Shown here: positions 25,675 to 34,283 of the stretch, piece after piece
How positions within the stretch are numbered: position 1 is the stretch's first letter
Layout of the letters: the number at the start of each line of letters is the position of its first letter
DNA from: Chitinispirillales bacterium
GTDB lineage: Bacteria; Fibrobacterota; Chitinivibrionia; Chitinivibrionales; Chitinispirillaceae
Direction: 5' to 3'
NCBI GenBank assembly: GCA_031283085.1
Contig: JAITCM010000027.1
Span: 1 to 49,137, forward strand
DNA length: 49,137 bases
Made by a program: the position numbers and the translations under genes
The notes under the pieces: model-generated
Told to the model about the DNA's origin: nothing
The model's database searches: none
Seen by the model: only the letters and a program-made list of their open reading frames with translations

Positions 25675-26554
25675 AATTTTAGCCGAACTTTGCGCCGGAA
25701 TCATACCGCAAAAAATGGCCAGAAACAGATGGCGCGGTATTTTGCGATATGGACTGATTCGAACGATAAAACTGCTAATGCGATTACGGCGCGAAAAGAC
25801 AATATTGCCGCGCTATTATTTGGCTGTTTGCGCAATAGCAAAAAATGAAGGCGAGTATTTTCAGGAATGGATAGAGTGGCATAATAAGTTGGGGGTGGAA
25901 AAATTTTATATTTACGATAATGAAAGTTCAGATAATACAAAAGACGTGCTTGCGCCGTATGTGGAATCCGGTCTTGTTGAGTACGTTTATTGGTCGAGGA
26001 AGCAGGTACGGCGGTCGGGGTATGAGTGGCAATTGTCGGCGTATGACGATTGTTTTGACAAACACAGATCGGATGCGCGCTGGATTGCCGTCATAGATTT
26101 GGATGAATTTATTGTTCCCATAAAGGATAGGACAATATGTGAGTTTTTGAAGCGATTTGAAGAATTTTCGGCGGTAGAGATAAATTGGCTGATATACGGT
26201 AGCGGCGGCGCTAAAAAGAAGGAGGCCGGCGACGTAATGGAACGGTTCAAATATCACGCCGCCTTAAATCATGTTTCCAACAGGCATATCAAAAGCATTA
26301 TTGATCCGCGGCGGGTGTGCTCATATATAGGATGCCATGAAGCGGCTCGTTTGTCGGGGTATGCGGCGGACTCGCACGGCGTACCGATTAAAAAACATTT
26401 CAGGGAACGTGAACCGCAACATGATGTAATCCGCATAAATCATTATATGGTGAAATCGTATGAGGAGTTTTTGGAAAAACGCGGCCGCGGCCAGACCAGA
26501 CATCACAAGTTGGGATATTTCGACCTGTATGACCTCAATGATATAAAAACATAA
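25667..26554 (+). CDS. Glycosyltransferase family 92-like protein
   Basis: A 295-residue glycosyltransferase of the GT92/DUF23 kind. The N-terminal catalytic region reads LAVCAIAKNEGEYFQEWIEWHNKLGVEKFYIYDNESSDNT, followed by a metal-binding D-x-D, IAVIDLDEFI, and a WLIYGSGGAKKK block. An N-terminal ~45-residue basic amphipathic stretch precedes it. GT92 enzymes add galactose or related sugars; the bacterial members occur in surface polysaccharide loci. The ATG at 25667 is chosen because GGGAG lies 6 nt upstream; the pseC stop overlaps by 8 bp. Likely adds a residue to the pseudaminic-acid-containing glycan; the acceptor is unknown. Confidence 0.82.
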   Translation: MNKILAELCAGIIPQKMARNRWRGILRYGLIRTIKLLMRLRREKTILPRYYLAVCAIAKNEGEYFQEWIEWHNKLGVEKFYIYDNESSDNTKDVLAPYVESGLVEYVYWSRKQVRRSGYEWQLSAYDDCFDKHRSDARWIAVIDLDEFIVPIKDRTICEFLKRFEEFSAVEINWLIYGSGGAKKKEAGDVMERFKYHAALNHVSNRHIKSIIDPRRVCSYIGCHEAARLSGYAADSHGVPIKKHFREREPQHDVIRINHYMVKSYEEFLEKRGRGQTRHHKLGYFDLYDLNDIKT

Positions 26555-26657
26555 GCGCGGTATGATGTATATATTTTGAGGTTATTGATGAAGCTGGATA
26601 TATTGATGAAATTATTATTTCTATATACAATGGGTTTGAAAATAGGATTCAAAACGT

Positions 26658-27518
26658 ATGAAATTATGTTTAGGCACCGTCCAGTTTGGGCTGGATTACG
26701 GCATAAATAACGTACGCGGGAAAGTGCCGGAGGAAGAAATCCCGCGAATACTGAAATTTGCCGGTGACAGCGGTATCGATATGCTTGATACCGCCGCCGC
26801 GTACGGCGACAGCGAATCTGTGTTGGGGAAAGCTATGGCCGAAACAGGCAAAAATTTTCGGATAATAACAAAATATCCGGCAAATACGGAAATCCGCCCG
26901 TTGCGGCGTATAGATACTTCGCTTGAGTCGTTAAAAACGGAACGTGTGTACGGATATTTATTCCATAACTACTCCATTTTTAGCGAGCGCCGCGATTATA
27001 TCGACGATTTTGTAAAAGTTAAGGAGTCGGGCAAGTCGGAAAAGACAGGTTTTTCACTGTATTATCCGTATGAGGCCGAATATATCATGAAAAATAATAT
27101 CCCGTGCGATATTGTTCAAATTCCGTATAACATATTCGACCAAAGGTTTGCCTGTCTGTTGCCCGAATTAAAAAAGCACGGAATCGAAATCCACGTACGG
27201 TCGGTTTTCCTGCAGGGGCTGTTTTTTATCGCTCCCGAAAAACTTGACGACTGTTTTGATTCCGTAAAAGGCAAATTGACGGAAATAAACCGGCTTGCCG
27301 AGGAATATTCAATAAATACCGCGGCGCTGTGTTTGGCCTTTGCCTGTTATAACAGTGATATTTCACATATTGTTATAGGCGTTGATTCGCTTGATGATTT
27401 GAGAAGCAACGTTGATAGCTGTAACTTGATTAAAACGGTGAATATTCCGTGTGACGTTTTTGAAAGGTTCGCTGTCGACGATGAAAATATCATATTGCCT
27501 TTTAATTGGCGGAAGTAG
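26658..27518 (+). CDS. Aldo/keto reductase of the pseudaminic acid cluster
   Basis: A 286-residue AKR-fold oxidoreductase. The catalytic tetrad is visible: D44 and Y49 in DMLDTAAAYGDSE, K72 in ITKYP and H103 in LFHN. A C-terminal NADP-binding strand follows (IVIGVDSLDDLRSNV). AKR genes of this type are frequent in bacterial nonulosonic acid loci, next to pseF and class III aminotransferases, where their substrate is not established. A 103-bp AT-rich gap precedes it; the next gene, pseF, starts 9 bp after its stop. It may reduce a keto-sugar or keto-acid intermediate used to decorate the nonulosonic acid, which is inference. Confidence 0.85.
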   Translation: MKLCLGTVQFGLDYGINNVRGKVPEEEIPRILKFAGDSGIDMLDTAAAYGDSESVLGKAMAETGKNFRIITKYPANTEIRPLRRIDTSLESLKTERVYGYLFHNYSIFSERRDYIDDFVKVKESGKSEKTGFSLYYPYEAEYIMKNNIPCDIVQIPYNIFDQRFACLLPELKKHGIEIHVRSVFLQGLFFIAPEKLDDCFDSVKGKLTEINRLAEEYSINTAALCLAFACYNSDISHIVIGVDSLDDLRSNVDSCNLIKTVNIPCDVFERFAVDDENIILPFNWRK

Positions 27519-27527
27519 GGGAACTTT

Positions 27528-28229
27528 ATGCAAAATGCCATAGCGATTATCACCGCCCGCGGCGGTTCCAAGCGGATACCGAAAAAGAACATCAAGGAAT
27601 TTTTCGGCAAACCCATGTTGCACTACGCGATAAACGCTTGTCAAAATGCGGGAATTTTTTCGGAGATTATGGTATCGACGGATAGCGATGAGATTGCGAA
27701 AGTCGCCGAGAAGGGCGGCGCTCAGGTACCGTTTATGCGTTCCGAAAAGACGTCCGACGATTTCGCCTCCACATTTGATGTTTTGGAGGAGGTAATCGCC
27801 AATTACAAAAGTGCCGGGAAGGAATTCGATACCGTATGTTGCGTATACCCGTGCGTTCCGTTCCTGTCGGGGCAAACGTTGCAAAACGCGTACAGTCAAT
27901 TGACCGCCTCGGGTAACGACGCGCTGTTGCCGATGTGCAGGTTTCCGGTTCCGATAGAATGGGCCATGAAGATAGAAAATGGGATTCTTGTTCCAAATGA
28001 CAGAAAAGCCCTGCTGATACGCTCTCAGGATATAGTGCCGAAGTATTTTGACGCCGGGATGTTTTATATCATAAAAACAACCGCGTTTCTTACGGAAAAA
28101 ACACTTGTTCCCGCCAAAACTATGGCGTATATTATGCATGAACGGGAGGTTCAGGATATTGATACCGCGGACGATTGGAAAACGGCCGAATTGAAATATA
28201 AATTGCTCAAAGGGAGCGAAAATGGGTAA
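27528..28229 (+). CDS. pseF: Pseudaminic acid cytidylyltransferase
   Basis: A 233-residue NeuA/PseF-type enzyme that activates pseudaminic acid to the CMP-sugar. The N-terminal nucleotide-binding signature IITARGGSKRIPKKNIKEFFGKPM is intact, followed by VSTDSDEIAKVAEKGGAQVPFMR, VCCVYPCVPFLSG and, near the end, DIDTADDWKTAELKY, the metal-binding D-x-D-x-x-D/W tail of the family. The length fits PseF (about 230). It overlaps the class III aminotransferase start by 8 bp, so it belongs to the same transcript. Confidence 0.93.
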   Translation: MQNAIAIITARGGSKRIPKKNIKEFFGKPMLHYAINACQNAGIFSEIMVSTDSDEIAKVAEKGGAQVPFMRSEKTSDDFASTFDVLEEVIANYKSAGKEFDTVCCVYPCVPFLSGQTLQNAYSQLTASGNDALLPMCRFPVPIEWAMKIENGILVPNDRKALLIRSQDIVPKYFDAGMFYIIKTTAFLTEKTLVPAKTMAYIMHEREVQDIDTADDWKTAELKYKLLKGSENG

Positions 28230-29532
28230 ATCACAGGAATTATATGTGCGGGCGAAAAAGATTATTCCCGGCGGGACTCAGCTTTTAAGCAAGCGGCCTG
28301 AGCAGTTTCTGCCGGATTACTGGCCGGCGTACCATAAAAAGGCCAAGGGTTGTAAAGTTTGGGATTTGGACGACAAAGAATATGTTGACGCAAGCTACAT
28401 GGGTATCGGCGCGAACACGATAGGTTATGCCGACGATGAGATTGACGGCGCCGTGAAAGCCGTTATTGACGCGGGCGGCATGACTACGCTGAACCCGCCC
28501 GAAGAGGTCGCGCTTGCCGAAAAGTTAATATCTCTGCACCCGTGGGCGGAGATGGCGCGTTTCGCCCGCGGCGGCGGGGAGGCGATGATGGTCGCCGTAC
28601 GAATTGCCCGTGCGGCTACCGGCAGAGACATTGTCCTTTTCTGTGGCTATCACGGCTGGCACGACTGGTACATCGCGGCAAACCTTTCCAGCGACTCTGC
28701 GTTGGACGGACAGTTGCTTCCGGGGCTTAAGCCGGCAGGAGTGCCGCGGCACCTGAAGGATACGTCGTTCCCGTTCAATTTTAACAGCAAGGCCGAATTT
28801 CAGGATTTGACGGTAAAATACAGGGATAGAATCGCCGCGGTTGTGATGGAACCGATTCGGAATATTGAGCCGGAAGAGGGCTTTTGGGAGTACATTCATA
28901 CCGAAACCGGCAAAAACGGGATGGCTCTTATCATTGACGAGGTCACCGCCGGATGGCGTCTAAATCTCGGCGGCGCGCATCTTTTATACGATATCAGGCC
29001 GGATATCGCCGTCTTCGCCAAAGGCATGAGCAACGGATACCCGATGGCGGCCGTTATCGGAAAGAAGAAGTACATGGACGCCGCCCAGGACTCGTTTATC
29101 AGCAGTACGTACTGGACCGAACGCATAGGCCCGGCTGCGGCGTTAGCCACAATATATAAAATGGAACGGCGTAAAGTTCAGGAACATCTTGTAAATATCG
29201 GGAAGATTGTTCAGGACGGTTGGAATACCTTAGCGAAGAAGACCGGACTTTCCATCCGTACCGGGTCAATCTATCCGTTAAGCCATTTTGATTTTCAGGA
29301 TAAAGACCAGCCGGTTCTCAAAACGCTGTTTACCCAGGAAATGCTTGAGCGCGGATACTTGGCGACGAACTCTTTCTATTGCAGTTTCGCCCATACCGAA
29401 GATGTCGTGCGGCGGTATCTCGGCGCGGTTGAAGAGGTGTTTTCGCTGGTTAAAAAGTCCATAGACGAAAATACAAGCGCCAAATTGCTGAAAGGGCCGG
29501 TTTGTCAAAGCGGGTTCAAGAGGCTTAACTGA
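28222..29532 (+). CDS. Class III (glutamate-1-semialdehyde 2,1-aminomutase-like) aminotransferase
   Basis: A 436-residue PLP enzyme of the class III aminotransferase family. It opens LYVRAKKIIPGGTQLLSKRPEQFLP and has FARGGGEAMMVAVRIARAATGR, GYHGWHDWY, the PLP-binding IIDEVTAGWR and the Schiff-base lysine K267 in VFAKGMSNGYP. Glutamate-1-semialdehyde aminomutases of haem synthesis share this fold, but the context points to sugar or amino-acid transfer within the nonulosonic acid cluster, where similar genes recur. The reaction is unknown. It overlaps pseF by 8 bp; a 25-bp gap follows. It carries no signal peptide. Confidence 0.85.
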   Translation: MGKSQELYVRAKKIIPGGTQLLSKRPEQFLPDYWPAYHKKAKGCKVWDLDDKEYVDASYMGIGANTIGYADDEIDGAVKAVIDAGGMTTLNPPEEVALAEKLISLHPWAEMARFARGGGEAMMVAVRIARAATGRDIVLFCGYHGWHDWYIAANLSSDSALDGQLLPGLKPAGVPRHLKDTSFPFNFNSKAEFQDLTVKYRDRIAAVVMEPIRNIEPEEGFWEYIHTETGKNGMALIIDEVTAGWRLNLGGAHLLYDIRPDIAVFAKGMSNGYPMAAVIGKKKYMDAAQDSFISSTYWTERIGPAAALATIYKMERRKVQEHLVNIGKIVQDGWNTLAKKTGLSIRTGSIYPLSHFDFQDKDQPVLKTLFTQEMLERGYLATNSFYCSFAHTEDVVRRYLGAVEEVFSLVKKSIDENTSAKLLKGPVCQSGFKRLN

Positions 29533-29557
29533 GTAGATAACAGGTTTTTTAATTTTT

Positions 29558-31357
29558 ATGGAAAACGATATGAAATATAATGAAAACAGAATAATGCTGC
29601 CTTTTGTCATGACTACCGTATATACGGTTTTGACGATATGGTCGTCAATTAATTCCGGTATGTGGGAGAGCCGAAAGATAATTGTCATGGCGTCAATAAT
29701 TTGGATTGTTTGGCTAACGCTTTTTATTGTGGAAAAAGCCAAAGGTAATGTCATAACAGGTGAAAAGATTGGGTGTATAGTCAAGGTATTTTTTGCTGTT
29801 GTCATATCGTTATTTTGCGCCGGTTCAGTTTGGTTTTCAGGTTATTTGACGTTAAATCCCGCAGGCGCGATTGTAAACGGTATGGTTCATCATGATACGG
29901 TCTTTCATGTGACTATTGCCGAAAGTATCAAGAATTACGGATACCCGAGTTTATTGTTAAATGACGCCGATTTCTTGCATTATCATTGGGGCAGCCATTT
30001 TATATTGGCAATGCTGTCAAGAGTTTTAAATGTTTCTGTTTTTAATGTATATAATTACCTTTATCCCATTATTTTCATTCCTGCATACTCATTTTTGGTT
30101 ATGACGGTTATTGTTGAGATACGCAAACATAAAAACGAAACCGCGTTGTTGTCTGTTGTTGACTACGCTTTTTTATCATTCTTCTTTATCGGATTTCTTC
30201 CTGCAGCTTTTTTAAACGGAATAGGGATATGGAAATCAAGTTGGGTAATAAGCGAATCATATTTATTCGCGTTGGTTTTTTTCCTTTTATATATACTGTT
30301 AATTCTTAAGACGCGCCAAAGCAATCGTTTTGGCAATATGTCGGCTATTCTTCTTACGATTCTTTTTATAGTAATATGTACGGCAATGAAGGTTTCGGTC
30401 GGATTTCTTATTACTGTCGGCGCGGTTTATATAAATTTCAGAAAAAATCTGCGGAAAACTCAATATTGGATAATTAATATCGTTTTTTTATCTATATTTT
30501 TATTATCTTACAAGGTATTCTCGGAAGCGTACGGATATTCCGGATTTCAGTTCATGTCATTTGTTCGGCATTATGTTATTCGCGACCATGGGTATATCGG
30601 TTATATCGGGGTTATTCCACACTATTTTTTCCTACTGTTTTTTACGCTGTTTGTTCTTAATTATCAACGCTTAGCCAACAAGCCGTTAAGACAGGCGATA
30701 CTGTCGAAAAAATTATTAATGGAAGAAACGCTACTTGTGATTTCCATAGCGGGCCTGCTTCCGGGAATGCTCATGGATATTGTCGGCGGTAGCGCAGGTT
30801 ATTTTTCATATTTCCAGGAATTAATCGCGATATGTATGCTATTGGGTTATAATATACCTGACAAATTACGCCAAAAGATATTATGTAACGATGTCAAATG
30901 GAAAATTAACGCCGTTAAATTTTGTATGTTGCTACTAACCTTATTTGTCTTGTTTAACTCAAGGATAGATAAAGTTGCCAAAGTAGCGAAAATTCATGAT
31001 AATATGATTGATAACAGATTATTGACAAATATTCAAAATGTGATGAAAATATCAAGAAATGAAAAAATAAGATACGGAATATTTCTTGAGAATAGCGCCG
31101 AAATATGGGGGCAGTATAAACATAACGCTGACATCGCGGTTTTGTTTTATCCGGCTTTCACAGGTATAAGAGTACTTAGCCGCGTTTATACGGACGGATA
31201 CGGCGTAACCGATAGCGTTGACTGTGAAAATATGACAGGCGCAATCGGTTTGATTCCGAAATTGACGTTTGACGAGGCCAAAGAAGAGGCGAAAAGAAAG
31301 AATATTAATCGGATAATTCATTTTTATGAAGACAAGTACCGAATAATGGATATCTGA
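29558..31357 (+). CDS. Polytopic membrane protein, putative GT-C-type glycosyltransferase
   Basis: A 599-residue protein with about a dozen hydrophobic segments and a soluble C-terminal ~130 residues. After the third segment a loop reads GMVHHDTVFHVTIAESIKNYGYPS, then FLHYHWGSHFILAMLSRVLN. An acidic motif beside aromatic/His residues in the first large extracytoplasmic loop is typical of GT-C lipid-linked-sugar transferases and of other membrane glycan enzymes. I do not recognise a named family. The gene is much more AT-rich than neighbours such as pilT. The ribosome site is weak; 29570 is an alternative start. Position inside the pse operon suggests transfer or export of the glycan, but that is inference. 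Confidence 0.7.
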   Translation: MENDMKYNENRIMLPFVMTTVYTVLTIWSSINSGMWESRKIIVMASIIWIVWLTLFIVEKAKGNVITGEKIGCIVKVFFAVVISLFCAGSVWFSGYLTLNPAGAIVNGMVHHDTVFHVTIAESIKNYGYPSLLLNDADFLHYHWGSHFILAMLSRVLNVSVFNVYNYLYPIIFIPAYSFLVMTVIVEIRKHKNETALLSVVDYAFLSFFFIGFLPAAFLNGIGIWKSSWVISESYLFALVFFLLYILLILKTRQSNRFGNMSAILLTILFIVICTAMKVSVGFLITVGAVYINFRKNLRKTQYWIINIVFLSIFLLSYKVFSEAYGYSGFQFMSFVRHYVIRDHGYIGYIGVIPHYFFLLFFTLFVLNYQRLANKPLRQAILSKKLLMEETLLVISIAGLLPGMLMDIVGGSAGYFSYFQELIAICMLLGYNIPDKLRQKILCNDVKWKINAVKFCMLLLTLFVLFNSRIDKVAKVAKIHDNMIDNRLLTNIQNVMKISRNEKIRYGIFLENSAEIWGQYKHNADIAVLFYPAFTGIRVLSRVYTDGYGVTDSVDCENMTGAIGLIPKLTFDEAKEEAKRKNINRIIHFYEDKYRIMDI

Positions 31358-31378
31358 ATTTTCTGATATTCGGTAATT

Positions 31379-32149
31379 ATGGGGGGAAGCGCCAAATTGA
31401 ATACGCGATTCGGCCTGAAACTCGGCAGTATAAATACAAACTATACCGAAGATATCTTAGTGTTTTATAACGGCGGGTATTTTCAATATATAGAGTTGTT
31501 TATACTTCCGAATAGTTTTGACGATACTATAGAGTATTGGAAGCGGTTTTCCGTCCCTATAGTTATACACGCGCCGCACTCATTTGCCGGCATGAATCTT
31601 TCTATGCCGGAAGAGCGTGGGAATAATAAAATAAAATTGTCGGAGACATTGAGATTTGCCGACGCGCTCAAGGCCGAGTATATAATTTTTCATTCGGGGG
31701 TAAACGGCAAAATAGAAGAGGCTGTAAACCAACTCCGCCCGTTTGCGGATGACAGATGTTTAATTGAAAATAAGCCGATGAAAGGGATAAACGGGGAGAA
31801 GTGTTTAGGTTTCGCGCCGGAAGAAATCAGGTATATAATGGATGAACTGCAGGCTGGCTTTTGCCTTGATTTCGGGCACGCGGTATGCGCCGCTAATTCC
31901 GTAAAAAAGAAACCGTTGGAGTATATCGGGGAGTTCTCGGCGCTGAATCCGCGTATGTATCATTTAACGGACGGCGATTTCGCGAGCGAGCGTGACTTGC
32001 ACCTGCACTACGGAGACGGTACTTTCCCGCTCAAAGAATTATTGAAAACTATTAATAGCGGCGCAATGGTAACCAACGAGGCAAAGCATGATTCGGATAC
32101 GGATTTGAACGATTATAAGAGGGATTTTTTCTATGTCAAAGATATATAA
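31379..32149 (+). CDS. TIM-barrel (xylose-isomerase/AP-endonuclease-2-like) protein
   Basis: A 256-residue protein resembling the sugar-phosphate isomerase/endonuclease IV TIM-barrel fold. It has FGLKLGSINTNYTEDILVFYN, IELFILPNSF, VIHAPHSF, IIFHSGVNG, CLIENKP (metal-ligand Glu), GFCLDFGHAVCAAN (Asp and His ligands), YHLTDGD and HLHYGDGTFPL with a late His, and a terminal VTNEAKHD. The Glu/Asp/His set is that of metal-dependent isomerases or epimerases. Either the ATG at 31379 or a TTG at 31397, which has GGGGGGAA 8 nt upstream, may be the true start. It may act on a sugar intermediate of the glycan. Function not proven. Confidence 0.75.
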   Translation: MGGSAKLNTRFGLKLGSINTNYTEDILVFYNGGYFQYIELFILPNSFDDTIEYWKRFSVPIVIHAPHSFAGMNLSMPEERGNNKIKLSETLRFADALKAEYIIFHSGVNGKIEEAVNQLRPFADDRCLIENKPMKGINGEKCLGFAPEEIRYIMDELQAGFCLDFGHAVCAANSVKKKPLEYIGEFSALNPRMYHLTDGDFASERDLHLHYGDGTFPLKELLKTINSGAMVTNEAKHDSDTDLNDYKRDFFYVKDI

Positions 32150-32160
32150 ATTGCTGCCGG

Positions 32161-32181
32161 GTTAGGTGGTCTAACTTTTTT
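32161..32181 (+). terminator. Weak intrinsic terminator after the TIM-barrel gene, overlapping a palindrome
   Basis: GTTAG (32161-32165) and CTAAC (32171-32175) pair over 5 bp, loop 5 nt, followed by six T (32176-32181). The T-run itself begins an imperfect palindrome (TTTTTG, CAAC, A, GTTG, G, CAAAAA) to about 32198. The 255-bp gap between 32149 and 32405 holds nothing else I can name besides AT-rich sequence. Confidence 0.5.
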
Positions 32182-32404
32182 GCAACAGTTGGCAAAAAGT
32201 ATTTTAGGCGGTATCCTTACAAGAAACAATAAGTCACGGTATGTCCAGAAGCAATACGGTATGGATTAATTTGAAATTTTTTTTGTATTCTTTTGCGTTT
32301 TTTATTATATTTATAACGTTTCGGTTGTCGGATTAGCAATTAGACGGTTTGTATGCCGTTGTTTTACTGTATCGTTATCGCTAATTTATAAAGGCTAAAC
32401 ACGA

Positions 32405-33541
32405 ATGATAACTTCTGTTGGATTCAAAAATTTTCGCGGGCTTAACGACTTGACGCTCCCGCTATCGCAGGTCACGATGCTGACAGGCGTGAACGGCGCT
32501 GGAAAAACTTCCGTGCTTGAGGGGCTGTATTGCTTATTTTCAGAAACAAGGCTTGATGTTTCGCAGTTATCCCGGTATAACAAATCAATAGCTTTTGCCG
32601 TAAATCAGTCCGTTAATGTACCGCTTGGGTTTGCGGTACGTCAAGCCTATAACTATAAGCTGTTTTGGGACGAGTGCCCTTCTTACGATTATGCCGAATG
32701 TTCCGTTAATGCAAAGTCCGATGACAAGTTCTCTTGGGTTTGGAAGTATAAGAGGGCAAAACTAAATGAATTGGATAAAAAATTAACTGTAAACAATCCT
32801 ATTCCGGTCGACTCTTCATCGGAATTTGCGCTTTGGAACTGGTCTGTAAACGGCATTATATTTGATAAAAAATCACATCAGGCTATAACCATCAACGAAG
32901 TGTTTAGTCGTGCCCAGATACTTGCTCCTGACGACGGTTTATATTTACTTCCGCTTGAAGCTAAAGCCGCGAGCGTTTGCAAATATTTAGACTTCGCCTC
33001 TATTCGTTTGCAACCGCAAACGTTGTCGTTTCAAACCTCAAAACAGTTGACTAACGCGCTGAAAATCATCAATCCGCACATTACGGATATTCGCTTGACA
33101 GATATTAAAAACGGCTTGTCCGTTGTATTGGACGATAGCAAATCGGTTACTCTTGGGGCAATCGGTAATGGTGCCGTAACATGGGTAAGCGCGCTGATAG
33201 CGATTTTTGAAGTTATTGACGCGATGATGAAAGTTCGTTCGCAATCAAATATGCCGGTAATAGTCCTTATTGACGAAATGGGGGCGGGTATTCACTATAG
33301 CGTTATGCGTGACGTTTGGAAACACATTAGCGAGTTTGTAAAACAAAATAGCAATATTCAATTTGTGTTTACAAGCCATAGTAATGACTGTGTAAGGGCA
33401 TACTGTGAGGCGTTTCAAGACCTGAACGCTAACGTTGTTCGGCTCTATAAAACCGCCATTGACGGCAAAATTACGCATACGGAATATATAAAAGACTCAT
33501 TTGAAAATATTATTAACGGCAACTGGGAGGTGAGAGGGTGA
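32405..33541 (+). CDS. OLD/PARIS-like AAA ATPase of a defence-type ATPase-TOPRIM pair
   Basis: A 378-residue SMC/OLD-like ATPase. The first residues MITSVGFKNFRGLNDLTLPLSQVTMLTGVNGAGKTS include the Walker A (28-36) after the N-terminal beta-strand typical of AAA_15/AAA_21 proteins. LGAIGNGAVTWVSALIAI takes the place of the signature, then Walker B VIVLIDEMGAGIH (D290-E291) and the H-loop TSHS. The C-terminal region lacks a fused nuclease. Immediately downstream, overlapping by 4 bp, is a stump of a TOPRIM-type partner, so this looks like one half of an ATPase/TOPRIM pair of the OLD, DUF3226 or PARIS (AriA/AriB) kind. It is set inside the glycan operon between the TIM-barrel gene and pseH. No effector remains, so it is probably not functional as defence. 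Confidence 0.8.
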   Translation: MITSVGFKNFRGLNDLTLPLSQVTMLTGVNGAGKTSVLEGLYCLFSETRLDVSQLSRYNKSIAFAVNQSVNVPLGFAVRQAYNYKLFWDECPSYDYAECSVNAKSDDKFSWVWKYKRAKLNELDKKLTVNNPIPVDSSSEFALWNWSVNGIIFDKKSHQAITINEVFSRAQILAPDDGLYLLPLEAKAASVCKYLDFASIRLQPQTLSFQTSKQLTNALKIINPHITDIRLTDIKNGLSVVLDDSKSVTLGAIGNGAVTWVSALIAIFEVIDAMMKVRSQSNMPVIVLIDEMGAGIHYSVMRDVWKHISEFVKQNSNIQFVFTSHSNDCVRAYCEAFQDLNANVVRLYKTAIDGKITHTEYIKDSFENIINGNWEVRG

Positions 33542-33633
33542 ACAGATCTAACCGTTATAAATGGTTGATTGTGGTAGAAGGTCGCACAGGAGAACCAGGT
33601 GTAATTAAAACCATAAAATCAATTATCGGGTGA
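33538..33633 (+). pseudogene. Truncated TOPRIM-type (DUF3226/DUF4435-like) partner protein
   Basis: A GTG overlapping the ATPase stop begins a 31-residue frame reading MNRSNRYKWLIVVEGRTGEPGVIKTIKSIIG and then a TGA. KWLIVVEG is the first beta-strand plus catalytic Glu of TOPRIM nucleases that partner AAA ATPases. The family normally continues for about 200 residues with DxD strands; here the sequence is cut off. The junction is followed by AT-rich DNA and the pseH leader, so a deletion seems to have removed the rest. Interpretation is inference from one short motif. Confidence 0.55.
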
Positions 33634-33665
33634 TTATAATTTTTGTTATGCGAGGGATTGCTTTT

Positions 33666-34283
33666 ATGTCGAAAATATATGAACTGATACCGCTCGCCGA
33701 TTTGAATAGAACCGTTCAATTACGGGTACTGAATATCCGCAATGAAGAATTTATTCGAGAATGGATGTTTACGGAAGGCGTAATAGGCGAGGCGGAACAT
33801 TTTGCGTGGATTGAGCGGCTAAAAGCCGATCAAAGCCAAATTAACTTTGTAATTGTAGACGGCCGCGCGTGTCCGTTTGGAGCCGTGAATCTGAAAAAAA
33901 TAGACAAAAGACATAAAAGCGCCGAAATCGGATTTTATAAAACGCAAAACCTTGCTGAAAAAGGGCTTATGGCTAAGAGTTTGGCCGCTCTTATAGACTA
34001 TTCTTTTGACAGTATAGGGCTTGAAAAGATTTACAGCGAGGTTTTTGAGGGTAACGTTAAAAGCCTGAACATACATAAAAAGTTGTTGTTTACCGAGGAA
34101 GGCTTTTTGCGTTCACACATTGTTAAGGAAGGAATGAGAATAGGCGTACATCTGTTTGGCCTGCTGAAAAACGAGTGGATGGACGGAAAAGAAAAGATAG
34201 ATATCAGAAATGACATAATAATTCATACGGCCAGACAAATGAACGATAAATACAATATTATTAACGGCAGGGACGGCGTATAA
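33666..34283 (+). CDS. pseH: UDP-4-amino-4,6-dideoxy-L-AltNAc N-acetyltransferase
   Basis: A 205-residue GNAT enzyme, third step of the pseudaminic acid pathway. It reads LIPLADLNRTVQLRVLNIRNEEFIREWMFT near the start, VDGRACPFGAVNLKKIDKRHKSAEIGFY, and the acetyl-CoA-binding region LAEKGLMAKSLAALIDYSF, then GLEKIYSEVFEGNVKSLNIHKKLLFTEEG, all as in PseH. The ATG at 33666 is chosen because GAGGGA lies 8 nt upstream; the longer frame from 33630 starts before that site. The final ~25 residues (IDIRNDIIIHTARQMND) extend past the usual domain. It overlaps pseI by one base. It is preceded by the ATPase/TOPRIM remnant. Confidence 0.88.
   Translation: MSKIYELIPLADLNRTVQLRVLNIRNEEFIREWMFTEGVIGEAEHFAWIERLKADQSQINFVIVDGRACPFGAVNLKKIDKRHKSAEIGFYKTQNLAEKGLMAKSLAALIDYSFDSIGLEKIYSEVFEGNVKSLNIHKKLLFTEEGFLRSHIVKEGMRIGVHLFGLLKNEWMDGKEKIDIRNDIIIHTARQMNDKYNIINGRDGV

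Noticed and set aside
27363-28139. 258-residue frame opposite pseF
   Set aside because: Antisense shadow; pseF and the AKR on the plus strand show all family motifs.
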